Source of the DNA: Eretmocerus hayati
Taxonomy: Eukaryota > Arthropoda > Insecta > Hymenoptera > Aphelinidae
Assembly (NCBI GenBank): GCA_029851415.1
Contig: CM056742.1
Location: 156,927,121-156,991,120 of the forward strand
DNA: 64,000 nt
Direction: 5' to 3'
A program made the translations under genes and the position numbers. This document shows positions 10,285 through 22,464 of the stretch, piece after piece; position 1 is the stretch's first letter; each line of letters opens with the position of its first letter. A model generated the notes under the pieces. That model saw only the letters and a program-made list of their open reading frames with translations. It made no database searches and was not told the origin of the DNA.

Positions 10285-13200
10285 TGCAACAAGGGTGGAA
10301 AGTAATTCTTCCAGACAGCGTGTCGAAATGTAGTTTTTACACTGCTGATTCGCTAATCAGCGTAGAATTCAGGAAGTTGAGCAGTTTTGGATAATTGTTG
10401 TGATGTATAGAGGAGTTGGTTCTTCGAAAATTTATTCTGGAATCTCGAAAATAGATCAAACCAGCAAATAATAGAGTGAAGCAGATTGAGATGAAATCAG
10501 TCGAACAGATATCATGCCTGGGCCTACAAAACGAGGTCAGACTTTGTAAATATTAAAAAGTATGTTCCATCTGAATGCGCGGAGTTTTTCAATCCAATTC
10601 GAAGTCTTTTTGGGCAACAAGAGCCCACATAGATTCCAAAGTATTTTTTGTTCATTTAGTTTACTCTCGGTTTTATATGATTCTTCACAATTTTTTGAAT
10701 TTTCGCAAGGTGTTGCTACTCAATAAGTCATGACCTGATCAAGCAGTAGTTGTTTTCAAAATGTCTTTGGACTTTTCCTGCAACTGGGAAAAGTAAAAGT
10801 GGAAAACTTTTGATTGGAACATTTTCACGAAACCGCAAAATTTTTTGAATGAAATTGTACCTTACTTCCAATTATGAGAACTTGCTGAAAGCAAGAATGT
10901 TTGCATTGCAATAGTCAATCTAATGGCGCCTGATCGTTCATCTTATGATCATGAACCGTTTTGTACTGATCTTTTGAAATTCGACAATCAATTATGTTAT
11001 AGAAAGATAATAATCACATCTCTCGCGATTGGGCCCAACATCACTCAAATCAACCATTAAATAGGCATACAATTCAATCTTTAACCACACAAAATACCTC
11101 TTCAAATTCGACCACCTCCAAAGAAATCACACAAACCTATCGAGCAAATCGAGCTCAAATTGTACCCAAGTAACCTCAATTCTCACTTTGAATGGAAGCC
11201 AGATAGGCAGGTAGGCAAGGCAGTCAGGCAACCCAGACAAAGTGCACATCGAGATTGCACGCCTCTGCAAAAATAACCACTACGGAATCGATCGCGTCTT
11301 GGTCGTCGAGGCGTGCAAGAATCACTCGATCGAGAGCACACTTTGTGTCGCCTCGAAGATTCTATAATATTTGTCTTTCTCTATACATCTATACAATAAT
11401 ATCAAAGCAATATAGTTCAAAACTGAATGAATATACAGAAGCGCTGAGCTTGCAATAAGACGAAAGAATCCTTTTGAAATTCTCGATCAGAGGCAAAACT
11501 CAAACAAGAGTATCTAGATTCTAGGGGTTGTTGCAGGTGGGCATTCTACTGTTGTATTTATTCATAGATATAGAATCAGAGTGGAGACAAGTGGCGCAAA
11601 GCAAAGAAGCTATTGGGCGCGAAAACAAGTGCAAGTCGAAAGAGACAGAGAAAGCTCTCGGCCAATTACCTTTTTCTCACACTTTGTGTGTATTTATATA
11701 CATATATCTACACACTTACTTGAAGTATAAGTACAGTATAGGGTATATAACAGTTGTAGAGAGTCACCGGAGCTCTCGACTAAGCAATTACCGCCCGCGG
11801 GTAGGTTGGATAGGTTCTGAAGCGGCGTGCTAGTATTACGCGGACTTTGGCGCTCCCCAACTCTTAATGAGCAGCCGGCAAATTAACAGCGTGCAATTTT
11901 CCACATCGGCCGTCCAAAGACTTCAACTTTCTCTATCGCGCGTAAAATTTACCCTTTCTATACAGTTTTTTTAGATATATAATATACGACGTATATAGTC
12001 GAATACCTTTTATCCGAATACTTTTCGGTAAGTTCTTGAGAACTTTGCTTTTTGCGTTAAGGGTGAAAAGGGATGTTCTATAGAACAACGGCACGCTCAC
12101 CTTTTGGTGAATGGGCTCTTGAGCTTTTGGTGAACGATTATCGTCAAGTCAGCTATGTATGTGGACTTGTAGACTATAAAAGATTTCTCCATATGATAGA
12201 AAGTTGCTTCTTCTTCAAATGGTGAGCGAGAGAGAGGTTGCATGGGTCGATCAGGGTCATCTCATTGGCTCGCTTAAATTCTTTTGGTTATAACTTTGAT
12301 ACCTAATTTGTATGATTTCAAATCGACTCTAGCTTAGAGAGTGTCTGGTAATTCACGAGATGGGCCAAGGTGCATATATAATGTGACATGCCTGTACCGT
12401 GTACATACATACATGCCAAATTGAAAATCTAGTCGGAATTCCTGCACTGCAATTTTTAAATGATCTCCAAAAATATGTATCCAACTTTATACCGTTTTTA
12501 CAATAACTTTGATTATAGATTCAATTTTTGAAAATTTTACTGGCTAATTGTAAAAATTTGGAGACAACAATTATCCGCCAACATGGATATTAATTGTTTC
12601 AAAGAAGTATCCTTATGGATTGACGCTCAAAAAATATTGACGTATAGTGCAACAATTTTATGTTATATCATGCAAGACTATGTACCGAAAAACAGAAATC
12701 CTGTTCAATAATCACCGGGGTACATCTTCTGTAATCAGGTTATGAGCCAGACTATTAGGAATTTCCGTAATTGTATTCATGCAATAGGCCCTTGATGGCG
12801 AGGGAAAAAACACTGAAACGTCTGTCTGTAGAATAGAAACAGGTGATTTTCGGCTTATATACGAAGATCGAAATAGAATTTTACTCTAAGAGCTCATTTG
12901 TAAGTCCATCTAAAAATGTATATATAGAACGAACTGGAGTACAATCTGTTCAAACCATTTGAAGGCAATATATCTGGATTTTGAGAGAACATGATTTTTT
13001 TTAATTTTTCCCAAAGTAAAACTAATTTGGACTGAACGAATACCTTGTCCTTATTCTTGGCAATTTTGAGGGAATACTAAATAAAATACCGCATGCGCAA
13101 TAGGTACAAGCGAATAGATTAGTCGATCTCAACAATTCTGAACTGAGTTCATTGGGAAAATTTTTCTTGCAAGTAAAGTTGGTTCAGTTTTATGGAAAAA

Positions 13201-14748
13201 AAAATGGAAAATTTCTCTTATCCTACTAACAAACGCATTTGACTGTATTGTCGATGCTACTGATCATGTTCATAACAATATGTGAATCAACGTCGTATTG
13301 ATACTTTGAAGGGCGTCATGGTTATAGTCATCATGCACATTTTGATAGATGTTATATAGGTGATTTTTGTTGCGCTCTCCATGGAACATCTGAAAGATCC
13401 ACACATCACTCGTGAAACGGTTTCGAGTTAAAATTTTGCATCTTCCAAGACACCACGTTAGGAAGAAAATCTGATAGAAGCTGTATCTTGAGAGTACTTG
13501 CGGGTACAGGATGGAAAAACGCAAAAATCACCAAACCTCCCCTGGCAAAGCAAATGCCGCCAAGGGTGAGTTAAAATCACACATTTTGTTCAAATTTCAT
13601 GTAATGGCTAAATATGATAAATGCACTGTTGAACATCAGGAGAGCGCAAGTGTGAGATTTGCAAGTGAAGGCAAGTGGGTCACATTTACATGCTTACCTT
13701 ATCTGAAGTGGTAAAAGCGTTCGGATGTACAGCCATTCGTTTTTGTAACTATGATGACGTTTTGCGCGAACTCTAAGCCATACTCATGGTGGATATTCTC
13801 AACCACGATTGATGATATGGTCACGAAGTTTCAGCCAGTTCAAATCTCAAGATTGAGTAAGAAGTTGCGCCAGTACAACTTTGGAATAGAGAAATTACGT
13901 CTGTGTGGCATTTGTTGAATGTACAAAGTATATGCGCCAACTTTGTACTTGCAAGTTAGAATTACAAGCTAATCGCTTTTGAAAACTTTTGTTTAAAGAT
14001 TGGGAAGTTTTATGTAGCCTCGTTTTTGAGTATTTCCATTATGTCACAGCATCATAATTTTCGTTATCGTTTCCGTCTATGAACAGGAAAATTATTACCA
14101 AGAGGAAAATTGTCAAAATTTCGATATTATCTAGGATTTCTTATCGAGTAATCTTAGACATTACATTGGACTGATTCTCGATAATTATCGGATGACCAAA
14201 CAATCGGGACTTCCCAACAAAGAGAGCGTGAATTAATAGGTACGATTGTCGATTGAACAGCAAAGAGACCTTGTTCTCAGGCAAAGCAACGAGGTGATGG
14301 GAAAAACGAGAATTTAGATCGCGAATCCACGCTGCGGTGGATTTGATTCAATTTGACAACGTCGCTGTACAAATAATTGGATTACAGGTGAGGTACTGTA
14401 TAGACTGATCGAAGACTGTTCTGTAGTATTAACTGGTGCCGAGTCTCTGTTGGACTCGGCTGTTTGCATTCACAAAACGCCCGAGATAATCCATATCGAA
14501 CTTTTTAATTTTAGCAACTCTTATCTATCGGAATATGGCTTATCAAATATGAGTTATTGAATTCGATGCATTTTCTTCAATTTCTACATGATCACATAGT
14601 TGTAACTGAAGAGGATGTCCTCAAAGGAATTTTTGTGATATTATAAGAGTAGTTAATTATTGTATCATAGATCTGAATCGACTTTGATCATTCAAAGAAA
14701 TGCTTCCTCAAGTAAATTCTCGTCACAAGTTGTAAGTTTATCAAACTA
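10285..14748. other. AT-rich stretch without a recognised gene
   Basis: No mobile element or conserved protein was recognised. A short frame from an ATG at 13511 runs 18 codons to a good splice-donor match (G/GTGAGT at 13566), but no partner exon could be found. 11760-11930 is locally GC-richer than its surroundings without a visible feature. Confidence 0.5.
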
Positions 14749-15146
14749 TCTCGGGGTGACCGTGGCCACTCCACTGCCACTTCAAATGACCATTTGAGCG
14801 ATATAACTCGTCATTTTTTGGGTCATCGAGGTCGACCTTGGCCACCTTATCTGTCATTTCTAACAAAAATTTGAAAGTAAACTTGTTATTTCTCTTCTTT
14901 CTTAAATCTTCCGGTCGCCCGGGGTGACTTTGGCCAACGCGAAGTGGTCGGCTGAGTTTCATTGTTCAAACTGAGGTGGCAAGTCTTTAGATCATTGGCA
15001 TAATGTTTTTAGACTTTAATGTTCTGTTTCTGGACTTATTAGTGATCAGAAAATCTGTTCCGAGGAGAGAATACCCGGTTTTGTGTTGCAAAGTACAAGA
15101 AGCTCGCGATGCTCAAGGAAGGTGGCCATAGTCACCCCGGATGCTG
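14749..15146. mobile_element. Short inverted-repeat element with iterated GGGGTGAC..TGGCCAC boxes
   Basis: The left end CGGGGTGACCGTGGCCAC is mirrored at 15122-15139 (GTGGCCATAGTCACCCCG). Related boxes recur inside: GTCGACCTTGGCCACC (14830), CGGGGTGACTTTGGCCA (14919), and AAGTGACTGTGGTCAACC just outside the right end (15147). This end-motif iteration resembles the elements at 8293 and 10058. The exact boundary and target duplication are unclear. Confidence 0.6.
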
Positions 15147-17439
15147 AAGTGACTGTGGTCAACCTGTTTTCCACAGTTCTGAGGATGCAAATAAAACAAT
15201 TGAATTCTGAGCACAGCATTTCAAAGGAGAAGTCAAGACGCGTCGAATGACCAAAGATACATATGTGTTTGGTCGGAAAATCGCAATGAGAATTTGATTA
15301 GAAATTCCAAAGTATTAGCCATCGTCACCACTGTTTACGGCAAATAAGAAAATACAACATTAGCCACACATTTTTTCAATAGACAGACTACTATCTGATC
15401 ATGGATTTCACCCAGAACCGCCATAACCTGATTCCATTAATCTTCTCGAGTATAGTCAGAGAATCAATGTTAGATGCGATGATCAGCTGACACTGAATGA
15501 ATTGTAATTTCGTTCATAGACGCATATAAACGATCCATGATTCATTCAACTTCACGTAGGTAATTCACCGCGTGGTAATGATTGCAGAATTAACTCCGAA
15601 GGTTGCGCTCGCCGTCGTCATCGTCGTTCGCTCTTTCATTTCTGGTGTCATTCGCATACATATTACATATCGCTAAAGGATACACTGATTTCAATTATTG
15701 CATCATACCTGCAGCGAAGCGTAATAATTCCAGAAGTGAGAATATATACAATCGACAAGTCGATTTGCTCAGATTAGATTACAACTTCGAGACTATAATT
15801 TCCTTATCAAATTCACATTGTCGTTTCTACGTCACGAGACCAATTTCCTTTATTATCCACACAAGAATAAAATTACAATTTTATAAAATTGATTTCTGTC
15901 TCGCAGCACTTGGCTCTTTTCATCATGCAACAAAAGCCGAGTCTCAAAAAGAACTTAATTTAATTTCTAACCAAGGAAAGAAATTACAGAATCGAACGAG
16001 AAAGATGTATAATGAAACTTTTTTTTTGTTTTGATAACCACAACAAACAGAAAATCAAATCATTTCCCATCAATATATAAGACACAGGGCTCATTTTTTC
16101 ATTATCAAAGATAAACAGTGACACCAGTTGCCTATGAAAATGGACGAGAAGGAAAATGAGAAATACAGCAAACGAGAGATAAATTCAATGCACAAATTCA
16201 ATAAGTGGCTACATAATCCTCGCCAGCATGACGCTTCAGAGTCACGAATTCGTATTATATATAGGAGCTTACTTTATGCAAGCTCTCCCTCACTCAAAAG
16301 CTCACGACATACTCAAAAGGGCTCAACAGAATTATTGTGCAGTGAGTGTAGACAGAGAAAGTGCACCTTATGTACATGCATAGCTACTACAGCTCGCAGT
16401 AAAAACATCTGCCAACAATGAGCAGCAATCCACTCATAACAAAGTTAACATTCACTCTGTAAAGCACGTCTGAACCGCACAACTGTACATACCTACCTAG
16501 ACGCATCCTGACATACTCATATTTTATAGATATCATGCCTCTCAACCCTTTGTGAACCTCGTACTCTTATACTTACGTATTACCTTGTTAGTCATTTTGT
16601 ATACGTACGACGTGCATGATATATGTACATACATACGTACTTGATGTGGTACATGAAAAATTTGTGCAGCCGTACACAGAAGCTGCTCTTGTATAGTGGC
16701 GGGAAATTTGAAAATCCTTCAAAGTTCTATTGAAACGGGGAGTAATATGCTCTTCTGTATAGTAGTGAATCACAGTATTGTTACGATTGTCGTACTGCGA
16801 ATTTGAGTTTCACGCGTGTACGGTGTTCATATTTGCTCATTACGCGAGAATCTCTCTCTTTCTATAATCCTGCCTTTGAGCGCACATTCGCGCTATCAAT
16901 TAGTCGCGCGTGCGGAGTGAATATGCACGCGATGCATCTATATTGAGGAATAATACGCTCGATCAAACTCACGTGCCGATTTGTAAGCTTCTCCTCGTGC
17001 AATTCTCTCAATTTTGCGTTGTAATGCATACGGTTATGATGGTGTATTGAATATAGATCGTTTTGCAAGGATATAATATATATATATATAACTATTCGAG
17101 GATGGAATTAATTTCCGGAGAGTTGTACCGAGTTATGAAACTGTTGGATTGATTTGCTTTGAGGATGTAGAAGACGAGTAGAGCTATGTGAGGCGATGAA
17201 ATGAATGGAAATTCGTGAAAGGGATAGTTTTGTATTTCTGAGTGATGGAGCTTAGGGCGAAATTGAAATTGGGTGAGAAAACTTTTGATTCCATCAGATA
17301 TTGTTCGAAATAATAGATTCGACCATTTGTGCAAGGAGGAAGTGCTGGAATTCGGGCTCCCTTCGGGAGGTTCAATGTATAGACTATTCTCAGATATCTT
17401 TCAGATATACCATAAGAAATGTATCAATCAGTGCACAGA
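15147..17439. other. AT-rich stretch without a recognised gene
   Basis: The open frame at 15603-16034 (143 codons) begins without an ATG and matches nothing I know. There is a short (TA)n run at 17071-17092. No mobile element was recognised. Confidence 0.5.
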
Positions 17440-17845
17440 GAATAAAATATTGCCGTCAGAACAATATGACTGTATTGTTACGTGGTATTGCCGTCAGACC
17501 AATACTGGATTGTCACCACAGCAAAATGATTTTGTTATTGCACCAATTTGACACGAATAACCTAAAAAATCTCTAAATTATATTTGTCCCTTTAGCGGTA
17601 CCATACCGTGCAAAAAATTGGTAGCTTTTGTGGCAAAACAGCTGCAATGTGACTGTGAATCCATTAATCGGGGTATTTCAAGTATATGGGTGGTAATCAT
17701 TTATTCTGGCAATAATACGAGATCGCCAAACCGTTCTGATGGATTGGTGCAATGACAAAATCGGCATTGTTCTGCAGCAAATACCATTTTGGTCGTATAC
17801 GGCAAAACGCATGTCCGTACGACCAAAATTTATTTCTCAGTATGG
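17440..17845. mobile_element. Degenerate foldback element
   Basis: The left part containing TTTTGTTATTGCACCAAT (17532-17549) pairs with ATTGGTGCAATGACAAAA (17744-17761). Pairing continues outward weakly: GACGGCAATACCA-like words lie opposite CGGCAAAACGCATG. The left arm repeats CCGTCAGAACAATA and CCGTCAGACCAATA. It is old and the ends are uncertain. It abuts the next element. Confidence 0.45.
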
Positions 17846-18019
17846 TTGATGCCGATAATCAACTGGTTGGTTGACTTTTCTAGGCAACCACTGGTTGAAC
17901 ATTTTTCTGCAGCGAATATGGAAGTGTAATAGATTTGTGAATAGTGGTGTCCGGACAACATTTTTGGGTCAGGAATGCAAATTTCTTCGTGTTTTTCCAT
18001 AAACAAATGGAAATAGCCA

Positions 18020-18220
18020 CCTGCGCCAGTGCTGGGGGCCTCATCGGGAAAAATCCAGGTTAAACAACGTTGCCGCGACTCAGTATCCGGGTTGGTAACC
18101 GGCCGACTGTGGCTGCCACGTGTAGGAGCCCAATTTGTGCGGTTACCAATCCGGATACTGAATCGCCACGAGTTGCTTAACCTGGATTTTCAATCCGCAA
18201 AGGTTCTTAACGCTGGCGCT
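18020..18220. repeat. Hairpin 1 inside the 17.9-19.1 kb element
   Basis: AAATCCAGGTTAAACAACG...ATCCGGGTTGGTAACCGG pairs with CGGTTACCAATCCGGATACTG...TTGCTTAACCTGGATTT. A third, direct copy of the right half lies at 18841-18890, inside the right terminal repeat, so the right half of this hairpin is a duplicate of the element's own end. Confidence 0.7.
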
Positions 18221-18267
18221 CTTATTTATTCCTATTCGTTAACGACAAAACGTGAAGAAATTTGTCT

Positions 18268-18351
18268 TTCACCACTAGGGACTAAAAGACGCGTTTTACT
18301 ACCACTTCGCGGAGCGTGAATGACGCGAGTTTTCGTTCCCTCGTAGTGAAA
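18268..18351. repeat. Hairpin 2 inside the element
   Basis: CTTTCACCACTAGGGACTAA...GACGCG pairs with CGCGAGTTTTCGTTCCCTCGTAGTG. The loop is about 25 bases. Confidence 0.6.
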
Positions 18352-18390
18352 AGTGAAATGCGCAATTGAGGAGTAAAGAAGATGACCACC

Positions 18391-18446
18391 TCCCGGGTCT
18401 CTATCAATCTCGACTGCGCCTCGAATGCTAATATCCACCCGGGAGG
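18391..18446. repeat. Short CCTCCCGGGT/ACCCGGGAGG hairpin
   Basis: A perfect 10-bp GC-rich stem separated by about 36 bases. Confidence 0.6.
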
Positions 18447-18460
18447 AACTTGTCCTCTTT

Positions 18461-18595
18461 AAATCATGTAATATATGAATTGACCATCGCAAGCTAATTT
18501 AATCAGCGGATGTGCTGATTTTTGAACATAGATCGATATTCAAATCGATCTATGTACCTTCGAGATCAATGGCCAATTCATATATTACATGATTT
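18461..18595. repeat. Hairpin with nested inner stem
   Basis: AAATCATGTAATATATGAAT at 18461 pairs with ATTCATATATTACATGATTT at 18576. The inner ACATAGATCGAT/ATCGATCTATGT stem is at 18526-18555. Confidence 0.75.
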
Positions 18596-19194
18596 GAAAT
18601 TCCCGCGAGCGATCAAGTCACGATCGATCATATCGATCAAGTACGAAAATAATTCTAATTGCCCTCTTTTATTCCCTAGCTGCGTAATGTACTATTTTGA
18701 TCCAGAAATATTACCTGGAGCCACCACCTATCAATCCTCACCTACCACCACATATCAATCTCAGGAATTCCGTATTATATTCACAAAATAGGAGTTGGCG
18801 AGAATTTTTTAAGGGAGCTAAGCGTGGTAGCCCCAGCCTCGTGGTCACCAATCCGAGTACTGAATCGCGACAACGTTGCTTGACCTTGATTTTTTTTCCA
18901 AAAAGGCCGCGCGGCCGGCGCGGGCGCTGATATTCATTTGTGTCGGTGAACGAAAACATATGAAAAAAATTGTATTCTTGACTCAATCAAGTCACCCGGA
19001 AATGACCATTGACCAATCTCATGGATCCCATTTTCACTCCTATATTCGCTGCGGTAAAATTGTCAACCACTGGTTGAATTTGGCAGGCAACCAGTGATTG
19101 ACCAATATGGTTGGAAGTCAACCAATTTTTTTTTGTTTTACAATGTACTCTGAATCAATAATTTCAGACACCTCATCTTAATATTTGTGAAACC

Positions 19195-19790
19195 GCAAGG
19201 GGGACAATGAGTCCTGGGGCGTGACGACCCTCCGGCCACAGTCAACGGGACACCGTACCCGGGCTTAGGCCCCAATCCGGTAGGAGCCTGGCCCTGAGAC
19301 TGGTGCTCGGCATGCTTTGGCCTCTCCCGAAAACACGCAAGGAGGATTGAGGCATCCCGGTGTCTTAGCTCTGGAGTCTGAAGAACTCCCGGTCCCAGTT
19401 AGTAGCACCCGCCGGAGCGCGGAGACCGCACATCTTCATCTGGCGCGGCGTCCGGGAATGGGTGAGTCTAGGGACTCGCATCGGGACCGTCCGTGGATGG
19501 TCACAATACGATTCTGGACGACTCATTCAGACACTCGGAGGGGCTGCCTGGGCTCCAAGGAAGCCTAAAAGACCCCCCCCCCCCACCTGGGGGTGGGTTC
19601 GGCCTTGTGCTGGGGGGACCGAGCTCGAAATTCGGTAATCGGGGAGGAAGAGCAGTCATTGCAAAGCCATTCGTGGCCTCGTGACGGCCTTCTTCTGAAT
19701 CGATGCGCTGGCAGGGCGTATCCCTGCCCCACTCCCATGGGGGAAACCAGGGTAGGGACGATAGTCAGTTCCCGAAATGTAAAAGCCAAT
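19195..19790. other. GC-rich island, possibly a non-LTR retrotransposon 5' fragment
   Basis: A sharply bounded block much richer in G and C than everything around it. It has a C run at about 19569-19583, and open frames exist on both strands. It begins just after the 17.9-19.1 kb element. The composition and the phrase structure (short G and C tracts, then return to AT-rich DNA after CCCGAAATGTAAAAGCC) resemble 5' untranslated regions of R1/LOA-type non-LTR elements, but I see no gag, endonuclease or reverse transcriptase motif. A CpG-rich promoter or exon is an alternative. Confidence 0.35.
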
Positions 19791-20847
19791 ATTCGTCCAT
19801 TACTTCTGAGAATATTTTAAAAGTTCAAGGTCTGCCGTGTTACACATATGAACCAGAAGATTGATAGATTTGGTGCATTTTTTAACCCATTTCAACGTTA
19901 GTTCAGTTATCTTTTGGAATTGAAGAATATGTTTACAAAATAGGTTTGTCACTTGAATTTAGAGTGATCAATGCTATTCAAATTTATGATTGGAAATCCC
20001 AACGACACCACATATTGTTGAATCTCTCCATTTTTCTGTACAAATTTTTCGTGATTGAATTTCTCTTTGTTTGCTAACTCCTCTTCAAATCATCGACTGT
20101 GACTAAACTGATAAAAATAGACATCAACCGAAGCATTACAATCCCGAGTGTCCTAATCAAATCAAGTTACGAGGGCTGAGTGAGCTATGGATGGTTTTCC
20201 ATTACTTGATTGGAGCGACGCTCTACGCCGCTGCTTTTGAAAGTGTAATGATGCGGAATAGGTTCACTGCTCTAGTAATGGGAGGACTAAATTCACTTCA
20301 AATACCGTGATTTTGGCTCAGCTCATTTCTTGAAGGGTTCATGCACCTAAAGACATATCACAGTGTCATTCCTGTCAGATGAGCTTTGAAATTTTTGGGT
20401 ATGTCCTCTTGATCCGAGTCGTCGATGCAATAAAGAAAATGTCCTCTTAGAGTATCTCAGTTACAATCCACAGACGACCGAGTCACTAAAGCAAGCATAT
20501 GTGACCAATAATTGTCTTCTTCTTATTCTGGTGCCTGACGCATTAATTTTTCGACGATATCACTAATTTGAAAATATCAGTGCCTTAACAATATAGAATG
20601 ACAAATATGATTTTACACCTATCAGCAACCACTGCAGAAATTTTCACAGATTTTTCGATCATTATTAGATACACTATTTTTACTTGTTTGATACCATAAC
20701 CTGAATTTCCTTTGGTAGGTCACATTGTTCTCTCATTGATGCAGTAGCATCGATATGAGTAGCGTGAATGATGGATACGTACATCATTCGAAGTTTACAT
20801 TGTCACAAGCTAACAGTAAAGGCCATAACCCATAGAAATTATCTCAC
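19791..20847. other. No gene recognised
   Basis: AT-rich sequence up to the assembly gap. No repeat or frame worth naming was seen. Confidence 0.5.
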
Positions 20848-20947
20848 NNNNNNNNNNNNNNNNNNNNNNNNNNNNNNNNNNNNNNNNNNNNNNNNNNNNN
20901 NNNNNNNNNNNNNNNNNNNNNNNNNNNNNNNNNNNNNNNNNNNNNNN
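20848..20947. other. Assembly gap of 100 N
   Basis: Exactly 100 consecutive N, the usual placeholder for a scaffold gap of unknown size. Distances across it are therefore not reliable. Confidence 0.98.
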
Positions 20948-22461
20948 TATCAGCGTCTCTGTGTGTACGTGATGCACTCTTTATGGTGATGGTCGGTTTG
21001 CAGCATCCACAATCTATATACACATCAAAACAGTAGAGTGGCTCATATATATACAGTCGGATATACGTTTCCGTATTCGATGCAGGAAAATAGATAGATA
21101 CTGATGATGCTTGCTTGCACGTTGATCAGTTGATTGGTTGAATGAGAGCGTATCAGGGGATTTGTTGGATGAATACGAATCGTTTTGGAGGACTATAATT
21201 GTTTGGATGCTATACTGGTTTTGTTAAAGAGGTCTTGAGAGTGTGGAGTTTTGGCATCTGGCCATGAAAAGCTTTGGGGAAATGGTCATGTTGGAACTTG
21301 TAAAAGTGGCTTATTTAGTGATAGATGTCTTGATTGGTATACGATACGTGAGACCATTGAGCATTTGCCAACATTTTGGGAGCACCTGAAAGAGGGTGTG
21401 AGAATAGTTAGAATGTGAGTCACGTGGGAATTTAACACGTGATAAATAAAGTGAGCAAAATAGGACACTGGTTTATTTTGGAAGAAGCTGGTAAATTTTC
21501 TACTTTTTTTCGTACCTGTAATTTGTTGAATTTACGGATAACAAGGAATCACGAGAAATGAAACATACTCACCTAATGCAAGTTGTTCTGAAGGAGGATA
21601 CACAATTTCATGGTTTTGATCTGGTGCCGCGCCCGTGGTAACGTTACAAATTTTCAATGTATCTCATCTGTTTGATAATACTAATCTTTATCCATTGTGA
21701 CGTATGTCACTACGCGCCGAGCCTCGAATAAGTGCAACGCGGGCATCTTCGGATTCTATCTCTGGAGGTGTAAGTCGATGAGACGACGGAGGAATAGGCG
21801 GTCGTGGTCCAGTGGTTCGGATGCTTGCTATCCCGGACACATGGATATCGTGAAGTCGAAGGTCCTGGGTTCGAATCTCCGCGGTTTCCATGTAAAATCG
21901 ATCGCTTACTTTTTCACAAGTTTATCGACTTTCCACAAATTCCCACGTGACACCATCTTTTGTATTATTGTCCTCTATGATGCAGAAACTTCACTTGATT
22001 TGATATGATGAATATTTTTGAAAATGGTGGTTTGGCAAATCCGTGGAAAAATTTGAATTCTCCCAAACATTTGACAAATGAGAGAAAGTTACGACTGATT
22101 GGCGCGCTACTCGAATTGTTTAGTCATCATTTATAAAATGTGAAGGTAAAGTTAGAGGGGGGGGGGTCACCATGGCCCGTCAGCGTGATTTTCATGTGAA
22201 TAGGTCATATGCGATGATTGACAGTTAGTAACTTGGAATCATCGTTGTGCAAATTCAAAGGAGGTCATGTTTTGTGGGCTCATAGTGGCCCCATAATAAC
22301 TCATTAGCGCGCTACTCAAATTTTTCGGTTATCATAATTATATAAAATAAAAATTCTGCAAATCTTCATTTTTTGCATAAACTTTACTATTTTTCAAGCT
22401 TGTCTTCGATTCATCAAAGGATCATTCTTTCCCACTCTGTACATTGTAAAATGCTGACACC
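20948..22461. other. AT-rich stretch; tRNA-like sequence and a direct repeat, no gene
   Basis: It holds the tRNA-like sequence at 21797-21889 and a diverged direct repeat of about 45 bases (22099-22141 and 22311-22350, both containing GCGCGCTACTC.AATT). A G run sits at 22157-22166, next to TCACCATGGCCC. No protein-coding gene recognised. Confidence 0.5.
21797..21889 (+). repeat. tRNA-like sequence with A and B boxes
   Basis: TGGTCCAGTGGTTCGG (21805) resembles an A box and GGGTTCGAATCTCC (21867) a B box. The distance between them is longer than in a normal tRNA and the acceptor ends do not pair. It is more likely a SINE head or pseudogene than a tRNA gene; an intron-bearing or long-variable-arm tRNA is less likely. 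Confidence 0.5.
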
Positions 22462-22464
22462 TAA

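Larger units (their letters stand above)
17865..19126. mobile_element. 1.26-kb element with about 250-bp inverted ends and internal hairpins
   Basis: The ends TTGGTTGACTT...GCAACCACTGGTTGAAC...GCAGCGAATATGGAAGTG (left) are mirrored at 19036-19126. The inner parts of the ends (18020-18110 and 18826-18935, with AATCCAGGTTAAACAACG and its mirror) also match. CAACCACTGGTTG, itself a palindrome, is repeated in both ends. The interior holds a run of separate hairpins (18020-18220, 18268-18351, 18391-18446, 18461-18595). No transposase frame is present. The target duplication is not clear. Confidence 0.7.

Noticed and set aside
13511..13565. First coding exon ending in a good splice donor (G/GTGAGT)
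   Set aside because: Only 18 codons, with no identifiable acceptor or downstream exon; too weak to annotate.
15603..16034. 143-codon frame with a signal-like start
   Set aside because: It has no ATG start, the composition follows the AT-rich background and no domain is visible.
22099..22350. Diverged direct repeat of about 45 bases as a mobile element boundary
   Set aside because: No inverted ends or target duplication; probably a small local duplication.
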